A DNA stretch of 25,720 nt from BQJU01 sp964015035 (lineage in GTDB: Bacteria; Bacteroidota; Bacteroidia; Chitinophagales; Saprospiraceae). Shown here piece by piece: positions 14,165 through 23,400 of this stretch. The notes below the pieces were generated by a model, which searched no databases, was not told the DNA's origin, and saw nothing but the letters and a program-made list of their open reading frames with translations. Position numbers and translations under genes: made by a program. Every line of letters starts with the position of its first letter. The first letter of the stretch is position 1. Where the stretch lies: positions 1 through 25,720 of the forward strand of contig CAXHCA010000094.1 of assembly GCA_964015035.1 (NCBI GenBank). Direction: 5' to 3'.

Positions 14165-15055
14165 ATGTTAAAATTGACTTCCCTTATCCTACTGGCTTTT
14201 TTACTGGTGCATTGCGCCACTCCATCCCAAGGTCCCTCTGCTGATCCAGCCTATGTACAGTCGATCGAAAGCTGGCAAGAGGACCGGATTCAAGCACTAA
14301 CCGCTACCGATAGTTGGCTGGCAGTGGCGGGTTTGTACCCCATCAAAGAAGGCAAAAATACGTTTGGCAGTGGAGCAGAAAATGATTTGGTCTTTCCAGA
14401 AAATGCGGGCAAAAAACTGGGGACGTTGTCCCTCTTGCACAAAACCGTACGTATGAGTCTGCAACCGGGCGTGCAAGTCAACATCAATGCCAATGAAGCT
14501 GATGAGGCAATGATCATTTTTCAAAATGGATCATCAGAAACAATTCATTATCAAACCTTTACCTGGACCGTCATACAACGCGGAGATCGGTATTTCCTGC
14601 GCCTTTGGGATTCAGAGAATGATGCCCTTAAAACATTCGAGGGGATCGAACACTACCCAATCCAGCAACAATGGCGCGTACCGGCTACTTTTGTGGAGCA
14701 TCGACAAACGCTGGCGGTGCACAATGTGCTTGACATGGATATCATGCAGGTCTCAGAGGGGCTGCTGCATTTTCAACTCAATGGGAAAGATTATGAATTG
14801 ATCACCCTCGATGGTGGGAAGGATGCCTATTTTATAATTTTCTCTGATGCAACCACCGGCGTTGAAACCTATGGTGCCGGGCGTTACCTCTACGTCAATC
14901 GGCCGGATGCCAAGGGAAAAACCTGGATTGATTTTAATAAAGCGTACAATCCGCCTTGTGCCTTCACTCCATTTGCAACCTGTCCACTGCCACCCAAAGA
15001 AAATCATCTTGATGTAGCCGTGAAGGCCGGAGAAAAAGATTATGGAAATCATTGA
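14165..15055 (+). CDS. DUF1684 domain lipoprotein
   Basis: A 296-residue predicted lipoprotein. The signal peptide ends LLVHC with the lipid-bearing cysteine at C17; histidine at -1 is unusual but tolerated in Bacteroidota. The rest is a DUF1684 domain, recognised by DSWLAVAGLYPIKEGKNTFG, RLWDSEND followed by FEGIEHYP, and the C-terminal DFNKAYNPPCAFTPFATCPL block with two conserved cysteines, then a GEK near the end. The biochemical role of DUF1684 is not known. No acidic retention residues follow the cysteine in the pattern that would assign inner or outer membrane. It is convergent with the next gene across 10 bases. Confidence 0.85.
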   Translation: MLKLTSLILLAFLLVHCATPSQGPSADPAYVQSIESWQEDRIQALTATDSWLAVAGLYPIKEGKNTFGSGAENDLVFPENAGKKLGTLSLLHKTVRMSLQPGVQVNINANEADEAMIIFQNGSSETIHYQTFTWTVIQRGDRYFLRLWDSENDALKTFEGIEHYPIQQQWRVPATFVEHRQTLAVHNVLDMDIMQVSEGLLHFQLNGKDYELITLDGGKDAYFIIFSDATTGVETYGAGRYLYVNRPDAKGKTWIDFNKAYNPPCAFTPFATCPLPPKENHLDVAVKAGEKDYGNH

Positions 15056-15065
15056 TCATCCATAA

Positions 15066-16454
15066 TTACTGCTCCATTTTTTGCTGCTCCACTTTTAAGT
15101 GATATAATAAAAGCATCGTATAAAAAGGCAATAGCCAAATCACTCGTGATTGAAACCGGGGGTCTACCATTGAGATGCAACCACAAATAAAAGCATTGGC
15201 CAAAAGCCCTAGAAAAACGAGTAAAAAAAGATTTCGATAACGCGAATTCAGGGAATACTTATCCTGGTAAAGGAATAGATACAGCAAGATGAGGAAACAA
15301 GAAAAGACAAAAATTTTCTGGGTCGGATTGACAATTTTATTGCTCCATTGCTCTTTATACTGCATCGCATTTTCGATGGCAGGAATGTATTCCGGCCAAA
15401 CGAGTTTAAACATATCATGTAGAAACTCCCCTCGTTTCTGCTGAGTAATCACCACCAAATCAAAAGAAAAAAACTGTTGGATGACGGTCTCAAATGATTT
15501 GATTATGAACTTCTTTGCATACAGGGGATCACTAAAAAAGCCGGCTACAACTTTCTTATAGCGTTCATTATTGACGTTCCATCCGCCATCCTTATGTACC
15601 GGGCTATCCTCTGACCAAAGAAAATCAATTGGCAGCTGTCCTTTATATGCACAAAGCAAATAGGGTCCTCGCCCCTGCTCACAATAATCTTCCAGAAATG
15701 GCTGAAGCAGTCCCATTTGATTCATACGACCCACCAAAAACACATTGGTCGATTTGCTGCTCAAAAACTCCCCCGTACGGGAATATTGGAGATAGGGAAT
15801 CGTAAAATACCCCAAAATCCCGATAAAAGCTACCAGCACCAAACGCTGCCACGCCATCAATCTGCGCTTTCTTAGCTTAAGCAACAGATGGATAATTCCG
15901 ACCCCAAACCAAATACAGAACAGGATATAGGGGTGGGAATGATGACAAGCCACCGCAAACCAGAGAACGATGCAGGGCAACACAAAACTTTTAATTGATG
16001 GCCGCTCCGAAAAAAATATAATGCCCGTGAGCAGAATCAACACCGGCGTTAAAAAATCAGGCATCAACATGCCGGTGGTTAGACCAATGCCTGAGGTAAA
16101 AACTAAGATAGCCAATACCAATATACTGAAAAAAGCGTGTGCCGAGGGAAAGAAGGTGAGAATAAACCGGTTGATGGTCCAGGAAACGATGAGGGCCTGT
16201 ACAAAAATGACTAGCCACAAACTTTCCTCCAGACTGATGTGCCGGATAAATAATCCATACAGGAGCGGCCGCACCCAGGACACGCTATTGGAAAATCCAT
16301 TCCCCAAATAGGTCCCTGAATCGACATATAGAAAAGGGAAATTATTGATCATGGCGGGCACCATCAGCATTATGGCTCCGAAGAAAATCGATAGCAGGTA
16401 GAATTTTTTGGTTTCCAATGTAAACCCTTTCATGCCAAAATTGCTGGAGGCCAT
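15066..16454 (-). CDS. Polytopic membrane protein, possible GT-C glycosyltransferase
   Basis: A 462-residue integral membrane protein with about ten hydrophobic segments (near 18-38, 78-96, 107-125, 133-149, 157-172, 175-193, 203-222, 379-397, 407-427, 438-453). Between the sixth or seventh and the last three lies a soluble loop of about 150 residues. The first loop contains VDSGTYLG (D45), in the place where GT-C glycosyltransferases carry their catalytic acidic residue, and DPRFQSRVIWLLPF near the end resembles the D-x-R-x-x-x-P region of such enzymes. These are weak resemblances, so the assignment is tentative. ATG 16454 is used; ATG 16433 (MKGFT) is an alternative. It lies 196 bases downstream of the cytochrome gene on the same strand. 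Confidence 0.6.
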   Translation of the reverse strand: MASSNFGMKGFTLETKKFYLLSIFFGAIMLMVPAMINNFPFLYVDSGTYLGNGFSNSVSWVRPLLYGLFIRHISLEESLWLVIFVQALIVSWTINRFILTFFPSAHAFFSILVLAILVFTSGIGLTTGMLMPDFLTPVLILLTGIIFFSERPSIKSFVLPCIVLWFAVACHHSHPYILFCIWFGVGIIHLLLKLRKRRLMAWQRLVLVAFIGILGYFTIPYLQYSRTGEFLSSKSTNVFLVGRMNQMGLLQPFLEDYCEQGRGPYLLCAYKGQLPIDFLWSEDSPVHKDGGWNVNNERYKKVVAGFFSDPLYAKKFIIKSFETVIQQFFSFDLVVITQQKRGEFLHDMFKLVWPEYIPAIENAMQYKEQWSNKIVNPTQKIFVFSCFLILLYLFLYQDKYSLNSRYRNLFLLVFLGLLANAFICGCISMVDPRFQSRVIWLLPFYTMLLLYHLKVEQQKMEQ

Positions 16455-16650
16455 CCAATGGCCATTCTTTTATTTATTCAAAACATACTATTCTTCCATT
16501 CAGCGCCTACCCATTCCTTACACAAGTATAAGGAATTATCAGTAACAAATTTACGCAAAAAGCAAAGCGACTTGCCATATCAAACTTTTGGCGAAACACG
16601 AATGCCTTTCGGGATCCTGGCTAGCCACCTCATCCTATCACGATCGGCCA
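16455..16650. other. Intergenic region between cytochrome and membrane protein genes
   Basis: About 196 bases. It contains a short palindrome TGGCTAGCCA near 16617 and no other feature that I can support. It must hold the promoter of the membrane protein gene if that is not read through from the cytochrome. Confidence 0.3.
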
Positions 16651-19600
16651 TTATTTTTTCATTTGTTTAGGTTTACCCACTTCAACTCTGGCCCCCGCCA
16701 ACTTCAACTTCCAGTCCTCAATCGCCGTACCGCGAGTATCCAAGTGGCTGGTCAGGTAATACAACCTTTGAGTAGCCGGTTGATCAGGTGCCAAGGTGAA
16801 GCGCTGATGCAACCAAAAAGGAGGGATTGCTTGATAATAAACAGTGGCCTGCACGGTCAGTTTGGAGTAATCCATGCCATTGGGTAAAGTGATTTCATAC
16901 AGGATATTGTCCCTGCCGGGGAAGGCAGCTCCCTGGTCCTTGTAGTCCGGATCGTCGCCCACTTCTTCCGGGTCGGTAGCTTCCATAAATTGAAACATCA
17001 CCTCTCCTTGTGGCTTAAAAAAACTCGCCTGCCGCCACCCTTTGGGCAACAGCCGATTGTCTTTGATGGCAAAATTTCGGTGAATGAAACTGGTGGTAAA
17101 TTGATGATCCTGATCCTGATTGAGTTCCTGGTAGATTTGTACCTGATCCTGCCGGGTAATTTTTTGATAATGTGGTTGGAAGGTCTTTGCGTCCGGTAAA
17201 AATTCTGTTTTTAATGGCTGACCATTCTCATCGACAATGACACCCACCGAATTGGTCCGACCAGACCCCCAAATGACGCGGTCCCCTTCCAGTACCAGCA
17301 CTTCCAAAAAGGCACGCCGAAAGGCCACCCCACTGGGAAAACGATGCCCGGTTTTGTTGGTAACGGCCACATTTGCCACCAAGGTATTTCCCTCAACAGA
17401 TTGAACATCTAATGCCACATCTACCGTTTCGTCTCTGGCCTGACGCACCATGTTTTCAATCGCCAATTGATTGCCGTTAGTGGCAGAAGTCATATAATCT
17501 GCCTTATTTACGCCCAATACCTCAGGAAACTGGTTAAACATTTCCAACAGGAAAACATTTAATCCCACATGCTCATGACGTTTGTAGGTTTCCCGTAAGG
17601 GCACATTGATGTCGTCCAGTAGTGTCTCGTGATCTGCAGCTGGCAACCCCTGCTCCTGGATGGAAGCAATACGGGTGCTCAAAGGATCGATATTGATCGT
17701 CTTGTCTAGGGTCTGAAACGAGTTGGGCATGTGACAATCCTGACAACTCTTGAATTCATCTCCGACCGCTGCAAAAATACTATTTTGCCACTCCAGGAAG
17801 GTAGCCTGCTCAATACTGTGGGAATATCCCGCCAATGCCGGGTTTTGCTCCGCTTTGGTCAAAACCGGAAAGGGATCTCCCTGCATACCGATATTGGGCA
17901 GGTTGATGGTGTGGCAAGTTCCACACATCTGTGAATTGGCGGTATAGGAATTGTACACCGGAGTCATATTGAGCATATTGTCCATCGGGATGGTGGTAAC
18001 ATCCTCGTAGGGGCCGTACAGTTGATCGGCCGGGCCGCGATTAAAACGACCGGTATTGTTGAAAAACAACATATACGCTAGGTCCTTGGGGGTCTCTTTG
18101 GTTATCCAATCTTTTTCCGAAGGCATCCATTTGGCCACATCCTTGGGATTGGGTGCATCGATGTGGTGACAAACCGTGCAGCTGATGCCTTCTCTGGCCA
18201 ATTCGCCATATTTGTGATAGCGGTAATCAGGTGGTGTGGGGTCCTTGGCGGACAATTTTTCCGTAAGGTATATATACTCCACTTTAAAAATGGAATCCAA
18301 TGTTTTATCCACCTGAGCATCCAGCCGTAATTGGCGAACCCCCATGGCGCCGTGGCAACTCAGACAGGTATTGGAGACCTGCTCCATATTGTCTTTAAGA
18401 GCCCCCTTCAGCAAGCCAGGTACTTTTGCATTTTCTTGCAGTAATGCCATTTCACTTTCCAGCTGTGCATAAAAAACGGGGTCGCGACCGGCTAGCCCCA
18501 TCGGCGACCAGCGCCATTCTCCATATTCAGATACATTATACCCCTCACCGTATTTGGGACCGGTTTTCACAAACATGTCCACGCCATAAGGTAGTCCACC
18601 CAATCCACCGTGGCAGCCTAAACAATTATCGGAAGTGATAAAGTGCTCGGTCTTGACCGCCGATTGGGTCACATGGTCAAAATTCTGATTGGGAAACTTT
18701 TTGACTTGCGGAAAAGTTACCCCAGGTATCTCCGGAAAGGTCGTAGCAAACTCAGCATTGATGGTCCGTAAGGGATTTCCAGGAACAAAGGTTTCGCCCA
18801 ATTCCTTAGGAGGAAAATGCTCCTGCAAGAAATTGGCCCAATCCGGTAATTCTTGTGGTGCCTGATAAGGCCGGAGTTGGCTGGGGAGGAACATCAATTG
18901 GCGCACCAAGCTATCGTTTAAACAGGTTTCTGTCATCAAATCCAACGGCAAATGGGCCAAATAACCTTCATCGCGCCAGGAATTGTCGCTCATAAAATCC
19001 AGGAGATTTTCATCCGGCTCAAACCCCTGAATATTCCGCAAGGCGCTAAAAGTTTGTTCCTTTTCTGCAGAAGCATGACAACGAATGCAGGGAAGCCCCA
19101 ACCCCGATTCGAAAGGATTATTGGCCACTTGTGCCGCAATGGCCTCCATAATACTTTGTCCTTTCTTGGGTGCTCCCGGATTGGACCAAAACCAACCGTC
19201 AGGCGCACCACTTTTCTTATCTGTTTTTATCATGACCGTCCAGGCAGTCACTAAGGAGCTAATTAAATTTTGAATGGAATCACTCACCTCACACGGCGCA
19301 GATTGGGCAGCAATCTCTTCGATTTGCTGATAAATGGCTGCCGGTGACAGGAACATTTCCTTGACAATCATGGCTCCGGCAGGCACTTCACCTTCACGCG
19401 GCCCCTTCTTCTTTGCCTGCCCTGATTTCATGCCTTCTTTCCAGAATTTCGGATTTCCGGTCAACCAATACATCATACGCGGTGAATAATAAATCCTGAC
19501 CGCTGGATGGGTACCGTAATAGGTATTTTGAATCCAGGGTCCGGTATCCCGCACCCGTTTATCCATACACCAGTGCATTTCTGTAGCATACCTTCGGTGC

Positions 19601-19839
19601 AGGATAAAGTCGTATAGTTCCCGCTCAAAATCAGCCAAATAGAGGGTTTCCGGCACCAAGATTTTATTTTCCAGCCCCGCTACACAAGTCTTGATGATCT
19701 CAGGCGGGACCTGAATGGTCATACTAGTATGTGATGCTGCAAAATCTGAAGTGCTATGGCCGATAGATATTCCGCTACCAAAAAAAACGATCAATATGAT
19801 GGCGAGCATAACAAAAACTCGCATGAAACTAGACTTCAT
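16651..19839 (-). CDS. Large secreted hexahaem c-type cytochrome
   Basis: A 1062-residue exported protein with six CXXCH haem sites: CIRCH (251-255), CLGCH (406-410), CLSCH (492-496), CTVCH (554-558), CGTCH (639-643) and CQDCH (699-703). A hydrophobic export signal lies at 1-25 (MKSSFMRVFVMLAIILIVFF). The spacing is wide, unlike compact small multihaem cytochromes. The C-terminal 300 residues have no haem and look beta-rich, with NKTGHRFPSG and FRRAFLEVLV, a block I have seen in multihaem proteins of unknown role. The first 240 residues also lack haem and carry a few lone cysteines. The frame is open to TTG 19923, but ATG 19839 starts right at the signal peptide; ATG 19824 is the alternative. 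No maturation or oxidase genes are near, so the electron partner is unknown. Confidence 0.9.
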   Translation of the reverse strand: MKSSFMRVFVMLAIILIVFFGSGISIGHSTSDFAASHTSMTIQVPPEIIKTCVAGLENKILVPETLYLADFERELYDFILHRRYATEMHWCMDKRVRDTGPWIQNTYYGTHPAVRIYYSPRMMYWLTGNPKFWKEGMKSGQAKKKGPREGEVPAGAMIVKEMFLSPAAIYQQIEEIAAQSAPCEVSDSIQNLISSLVTAWTVMIKTDKKSGAPDGWFWSNPGAPKKGQSIMEAIAAQVANNPFESGLGLPCIRCHASAEKEQTFSALRNIQGFEPDENLLDFMSDNSWRDEGYLAHLPLDLMTETCLNDSLVRQLMFLPSQLRPYQAPQELPDWANFLQEHFPPKELGETFVPGNPLRTINAEFATTFPEIPGVTFPQVKKFPNQNFDHVTQSAVKTEHFITSDNCLGCHGGLGGLPYGVDMFVKTGPKYGEGYNVSEYGEWRWSPMGLAGRDPVFYAQLESEMALLQENAKVPGLLKGALKDNMEQVSNTCLSCHGAMGVRQLRLDAQVDKTLDSIFKVEYIYLTEKLSAKDPTPPDYRYHKYGELAREGISCTVCHHIDAPNPKDVAKWMPSEKDWITKETPKDLAYMLFFNNTGRFNRGPADQLYGPYEDVTTIPMDNMLNMTPVYNSYTANSQMCGTCHTINLPNIGMQGDPFPVLTKAEQNPALAGYSHSIEQATFLEWQNSIFAAVGDEFKSCQDCHMPNSFQTLDKTINIDPLSTRIASIQEQGLPAADHETLLDDINVPLRETYKRHEHVGLNVFLLEMFNQFPEVLGVNKADYMTSATNGNQLAIENMVRQARDETVDVALDVQSVEGNTLVANVAVTNKTGHRFPSGVAFRRAFLEVLVLEGDRVIWGSGRTNSVGVIVDENGQPLKTEFLPDAKTFQPHYQKITRQDQVQIYQELNQDQDHQFTTSFIHRNFAIKDNRLLPKGWRQASFFKPQGEVMFQFMEATDPEEVGDDPDYKDQGAAFPGRDNILYEITLPNGMDYSKLTVQATVYYQAIPPFWLHQRFTLAPDQPATQRLYYLTSHLDTRGTAIEDWKLKLAGARVEVGKPKQMKK

Positions 19840-19900
19840 GAGTGTGGGTTTTAGGCGGTCGCAGACCATTAAAATTAGGTGGGTTGAATATTCTGCATAG

Positions 19901-20149
19901 GTAAGAGCATCTTTGGAGGTCAACCTTTGGACTGCAAAACAGCTCTTTTTTGTTGGTGCATGTTTGGGGTAGTCCCTGAAGTATATTCGGGCAAGCTATT
20001 CAGTCCCGGTAAAACCGGGATTCTGGAACCTCACTTCGGCTATTTTTTCGTCCGTCTCGGCTCAGCCGAGATGCATTTCAAAAAACGCCTTGTTCATCAT
20101 AAAAATGATGCTTTTCGCCAGCAAATCTGACCTCCAACCTGCTCTAAGA
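19901..20149 (+). repeat. Interspersed inverted-repeat element, copy 2 (MITE-like)
   Basis: The imperfect ends are GTAAGAGCATCTTTGGAGGT (19901-19920) and ACCTCCAACCTGCTCTAAGA (20130-20149). A second copy of the end sequence lies inside at 19952-19972 and leads into the 37-base core (19968-20004) shared with copy 1. The interior folds: TCCCGG/CCGGGA with loop TAAAA (20004-20020), TCTCGGC/GCCGAGA with loop TCA (20055-20071) and CATCAT/ATGATG with loop AAAA (20095-20110). There is no transposase. It occupies most of the first half of the gap between the cytochrome and the hybrid regulator. Confidence 0.75.
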
Positions 20150-20333
20150 TAGGGATTTTTTTTAAAAAAACCCGGAAGCACAAAAGGATAATTATTCTCC
20201 AAGAGTAGATATTTTTCAGGATTTTAATGCACTTCTATTTCTTTTTCATTAATTTGCCATTCTTAAATATAAGTCTAAAAGCTCCATACTCAAACAAATT
20301 TTCATTTAGAACAACACCCCCCTCCCCAAAGCA
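20150..20333. other. AT-rich non-coding stretch before the regulator leader
   Basis: It starts with a near-palindromic run of T then A flanked by GGG and CCC (20151-20173). After that it holds no gene, repeat or promoter match that I can support. Confidence 0.3.
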
Positions 20334-20414
20334 CTGTACTGGACATTCACCCTCGTTGCACCTCTTGAGAAGTATTGAAGCAATACGCACCGACACCCCA
20401 CTCGTCCAATACAG
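20334..20414 (+). promoter_or_regulatory. Possible structured leader of the hybrid regulator gene
   Basis: CTGTACTGGAC (20334-20344) can pair with GTCCAATACAG (20404-20414) in 10 of 11 positions. Between them GTATTG/CAATAC form a perfect six-pair hairpin with loop AAG (20372-20386). The outer stem closes 29 bases before the ATG at 20444. It could be a cis-acting leader or a protein-binding site; the sequence does not match a riboswitch class I know. Confidence 0.35.
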
Positions 20415-20443
20415 GGACCAGTTATTTAAGATGATGAAATCAC

Positions 20444-23400
20444 ATGAAATACGCAATAAGAGCATGGTTGTTCCTCTTGGTAATCCCCGTACTGCTCCCC
20501 GGACAACAGGCCAAGGTGGATAGAATCACCATTGAGGATGGATTGTCACAGGGAATGATCTTCAAAATATTGCAGGATCAACAGGGTTTTTTGTGGATCG
20601 CCACAAAGGATGGCCTAAATCGTTTTGATGGCTATGATTTTGTATACTACAGCCATGACCCCTCCGATACAACTTCTCTTTCCGGACACATCGTCAATAC
20701 TATCTTTGAAGATTCAAGAGGATGGCTTTGGGTGGGCACCGACAATAATGGACTCAACCTTTTTGACCGCAAAACCGGAAAATTCTACCGATTGATCTCA
20801 CAACGGGATCAACAAAACACGTTGCAATCCAACAACATTTTAACCATTACAGAGGACCTGCAAGGCAACCTGATTGTGGGTAGCAGTATTGGAATTGACC
20901 GCATCACCATTCCCCGTGAGGTCTCCAAAAAACACCCTGATTATCCCAAAATCATCAATAATTTCATCATTCAACCCATCCCCATCTCTTTTCATGGCAA
21001 ACCTTATGAAACCAAGGTCAACTCCTTTTTGCCCCGGGCAGATGGGAGTTTGCTGATCGCCACCGAAAACGGAATTTTTATTAAACCTCCGGCATCCGAT
21101 GTGGCCATTCCGTGGCTTGACGGGAGTTTTACCTGTGAGTCAAATCAACGGTTCTGTGGTGTACATAACATTATTGAGGATAACAAAGGCAATATTCTTT
21201 TTGGGCAAAACAGTTACATAAAAAAGATAGAAGAAGGAATCCTGAAAAAATTCCCACTGCCGTCTTCTTTAAAATCGTATGCCATTCGATTGGCTAAAGG
21301 TGTTGACGGCAAAATCTACGGTGCTTCTTCCGGTTTGTTTCGCCTACGTGAGAACACCTCCCCGGAAAATGCCATAGATATCATCTTTCAGCAGGAAGGC
21401 TTGAGCAATATTCCTTCCATTTTTGTAGATCAAAACGGAGTATTGTGGCTTGGAACCAATGGCTACGGAATTATCAAATACAATCCCAGCGCAGCCGCCT
21501 TTAATCATTTGTCAGCGAAGCAAAGCCTCCGTCAGATATATGTAGACCAATCTAACCGGATCTGGGTCTGGATTGACCTGAAACTGCTAATCCTCGATCC
21601 GCAAACGAACCAGCTCAAAGAACCGGAGGGCTTTCCCGATATTGTGGTGGAATGCCGCTGGATGCTACAGGATAAAAAAGGAAACTATTGGTTTCACTAT
21701 CCAATTGAAGAAGAAGGAGTCAGATTGATTTACTACAATCCCGAAACCGGTATCAGTAAACAATACCCCTACCACCGTAAAGCATATCCCCTGTCCAATC
21801 TGGTAGAAGACTCAAAAGGCAACATTTGGCTGGGCTGCGAAAGTGCTGAAATCTTCAAATTCAACCCGGCAAGCGAGCAGTTTACATATTACAATTTTTC
21901 CAAAATAATTGGCCCTGATCAGGCCGGAGCTATAGCAACAGTACTTTATGCAGACAGCAGTGATGTGATGTGGATCGGCACCCAATTTGGCCTGCTGCGA
22001 CTAAACGAAAAGGAAAGCCCAGGCAACCAATTTCAGCTATTCCAACACGAAACTGACAATCCCCTTTCACTTAGTGAAAATTATATTCTCTCTATCTTAG
22101 AAAATCCGCAAAATGACGGTCAAATGTGGATTGGAACTATGGGAGGCGGTCTAAATCTCTTCCAGGAAGAACAGGGAACATTTACCTCCATTACTACCCA
22201 GGATGGCTTGCCCAATAATATCATATATGGTATCCTGCCCGATGAAAAAGGCAACCTATGGTTGAGCACCAACCGTGGATTATCAAAATTCAATCCGCAA
22301 CGGAAAACCTTTGACAATTTCACCTCTTTTGACGGCTTGCAGTCCAATGAATTTAATACGGGTTCCTATACCAAGGCACCGGACGGTCGGCTAATTTTTG
22401 GCGGTGTCAACGGCTTTAACATCTTTCATCCCTCAGATCTAGAAACACCGGAAAATCCTCCAAAAATTGTTTTCACAGAGCTGATGATCAACAGCGCTCC
22501 GGTAGATTTTCAAAAGAGTCCTATTTTAAAGACCCCCATCGAAATGACCCGGGAGCTGTGCCTGAAATACGACCAAAATCTACTGCATTTCAAATTTGCG
22601 GCCCTGGATTTAACCGTATCTAATCGAAATCAATACCGCTATCAAATGGTGGGGGTTGACCCCAATTGGGTAGAAGCCCGTTATAATCGGGAGGTGACTT
22701 ATGCCAACCTCGCACCGGGAAATTATACTTTCAAGGTTTGGGGTGCCAATCGATCCCTGCATTGGAGCGAAACGCCTGCTGAGATCCACATCAAGATATT
22801 GCCACCCTGGTGGAGGACCCCTGTAGCCTACATCAGTTATGCGATCCTGCTTCTTAGCCTTTCTCTGGGAATTTATCGCTTCCAGTTGAATCGAATCCGC
22901 CTAAAGAACCAACTGGATCTTGAGCACCAGGAAGCCGAACGGTTAGCCGAACTCAACCACATGAAGAGCAATTTCTTTTCCAATATCACCCATGAATTCC
23001 GCACCCCTCTGACCTTAATTCTGGAACCAGCTCGACACCTGCTAGAACAACTAAAAAGTAATGACCACCGCAAATATGCCTCGCTGATTCGAAGTAATGC
23101 CCGCAGAATGCTCCATCTGGTGAATCAATTGCTGGATTTATCCAAAATAGAAAGTGGGCAGATGCCTCTGCATTGGCATCAGGGGAACGTGATCCAGACC
23201 GCGCGTGATGTATTTCAAAACTTTGTGCCCCTAGCCGATAAACAATCGATCAAGTTGTTTTGGGAAGCCCCGGATCAAGACCGGAAATTCGCCTTTGACA
23301 AAGGAAAACTGGAGCAGATTATTTCCAACTTACTGTCTAATGCCTTAAAATTCACCCCTAAGGGTGGCCACATTCTTTTCAAGATCGACTTTTCGCCAAC

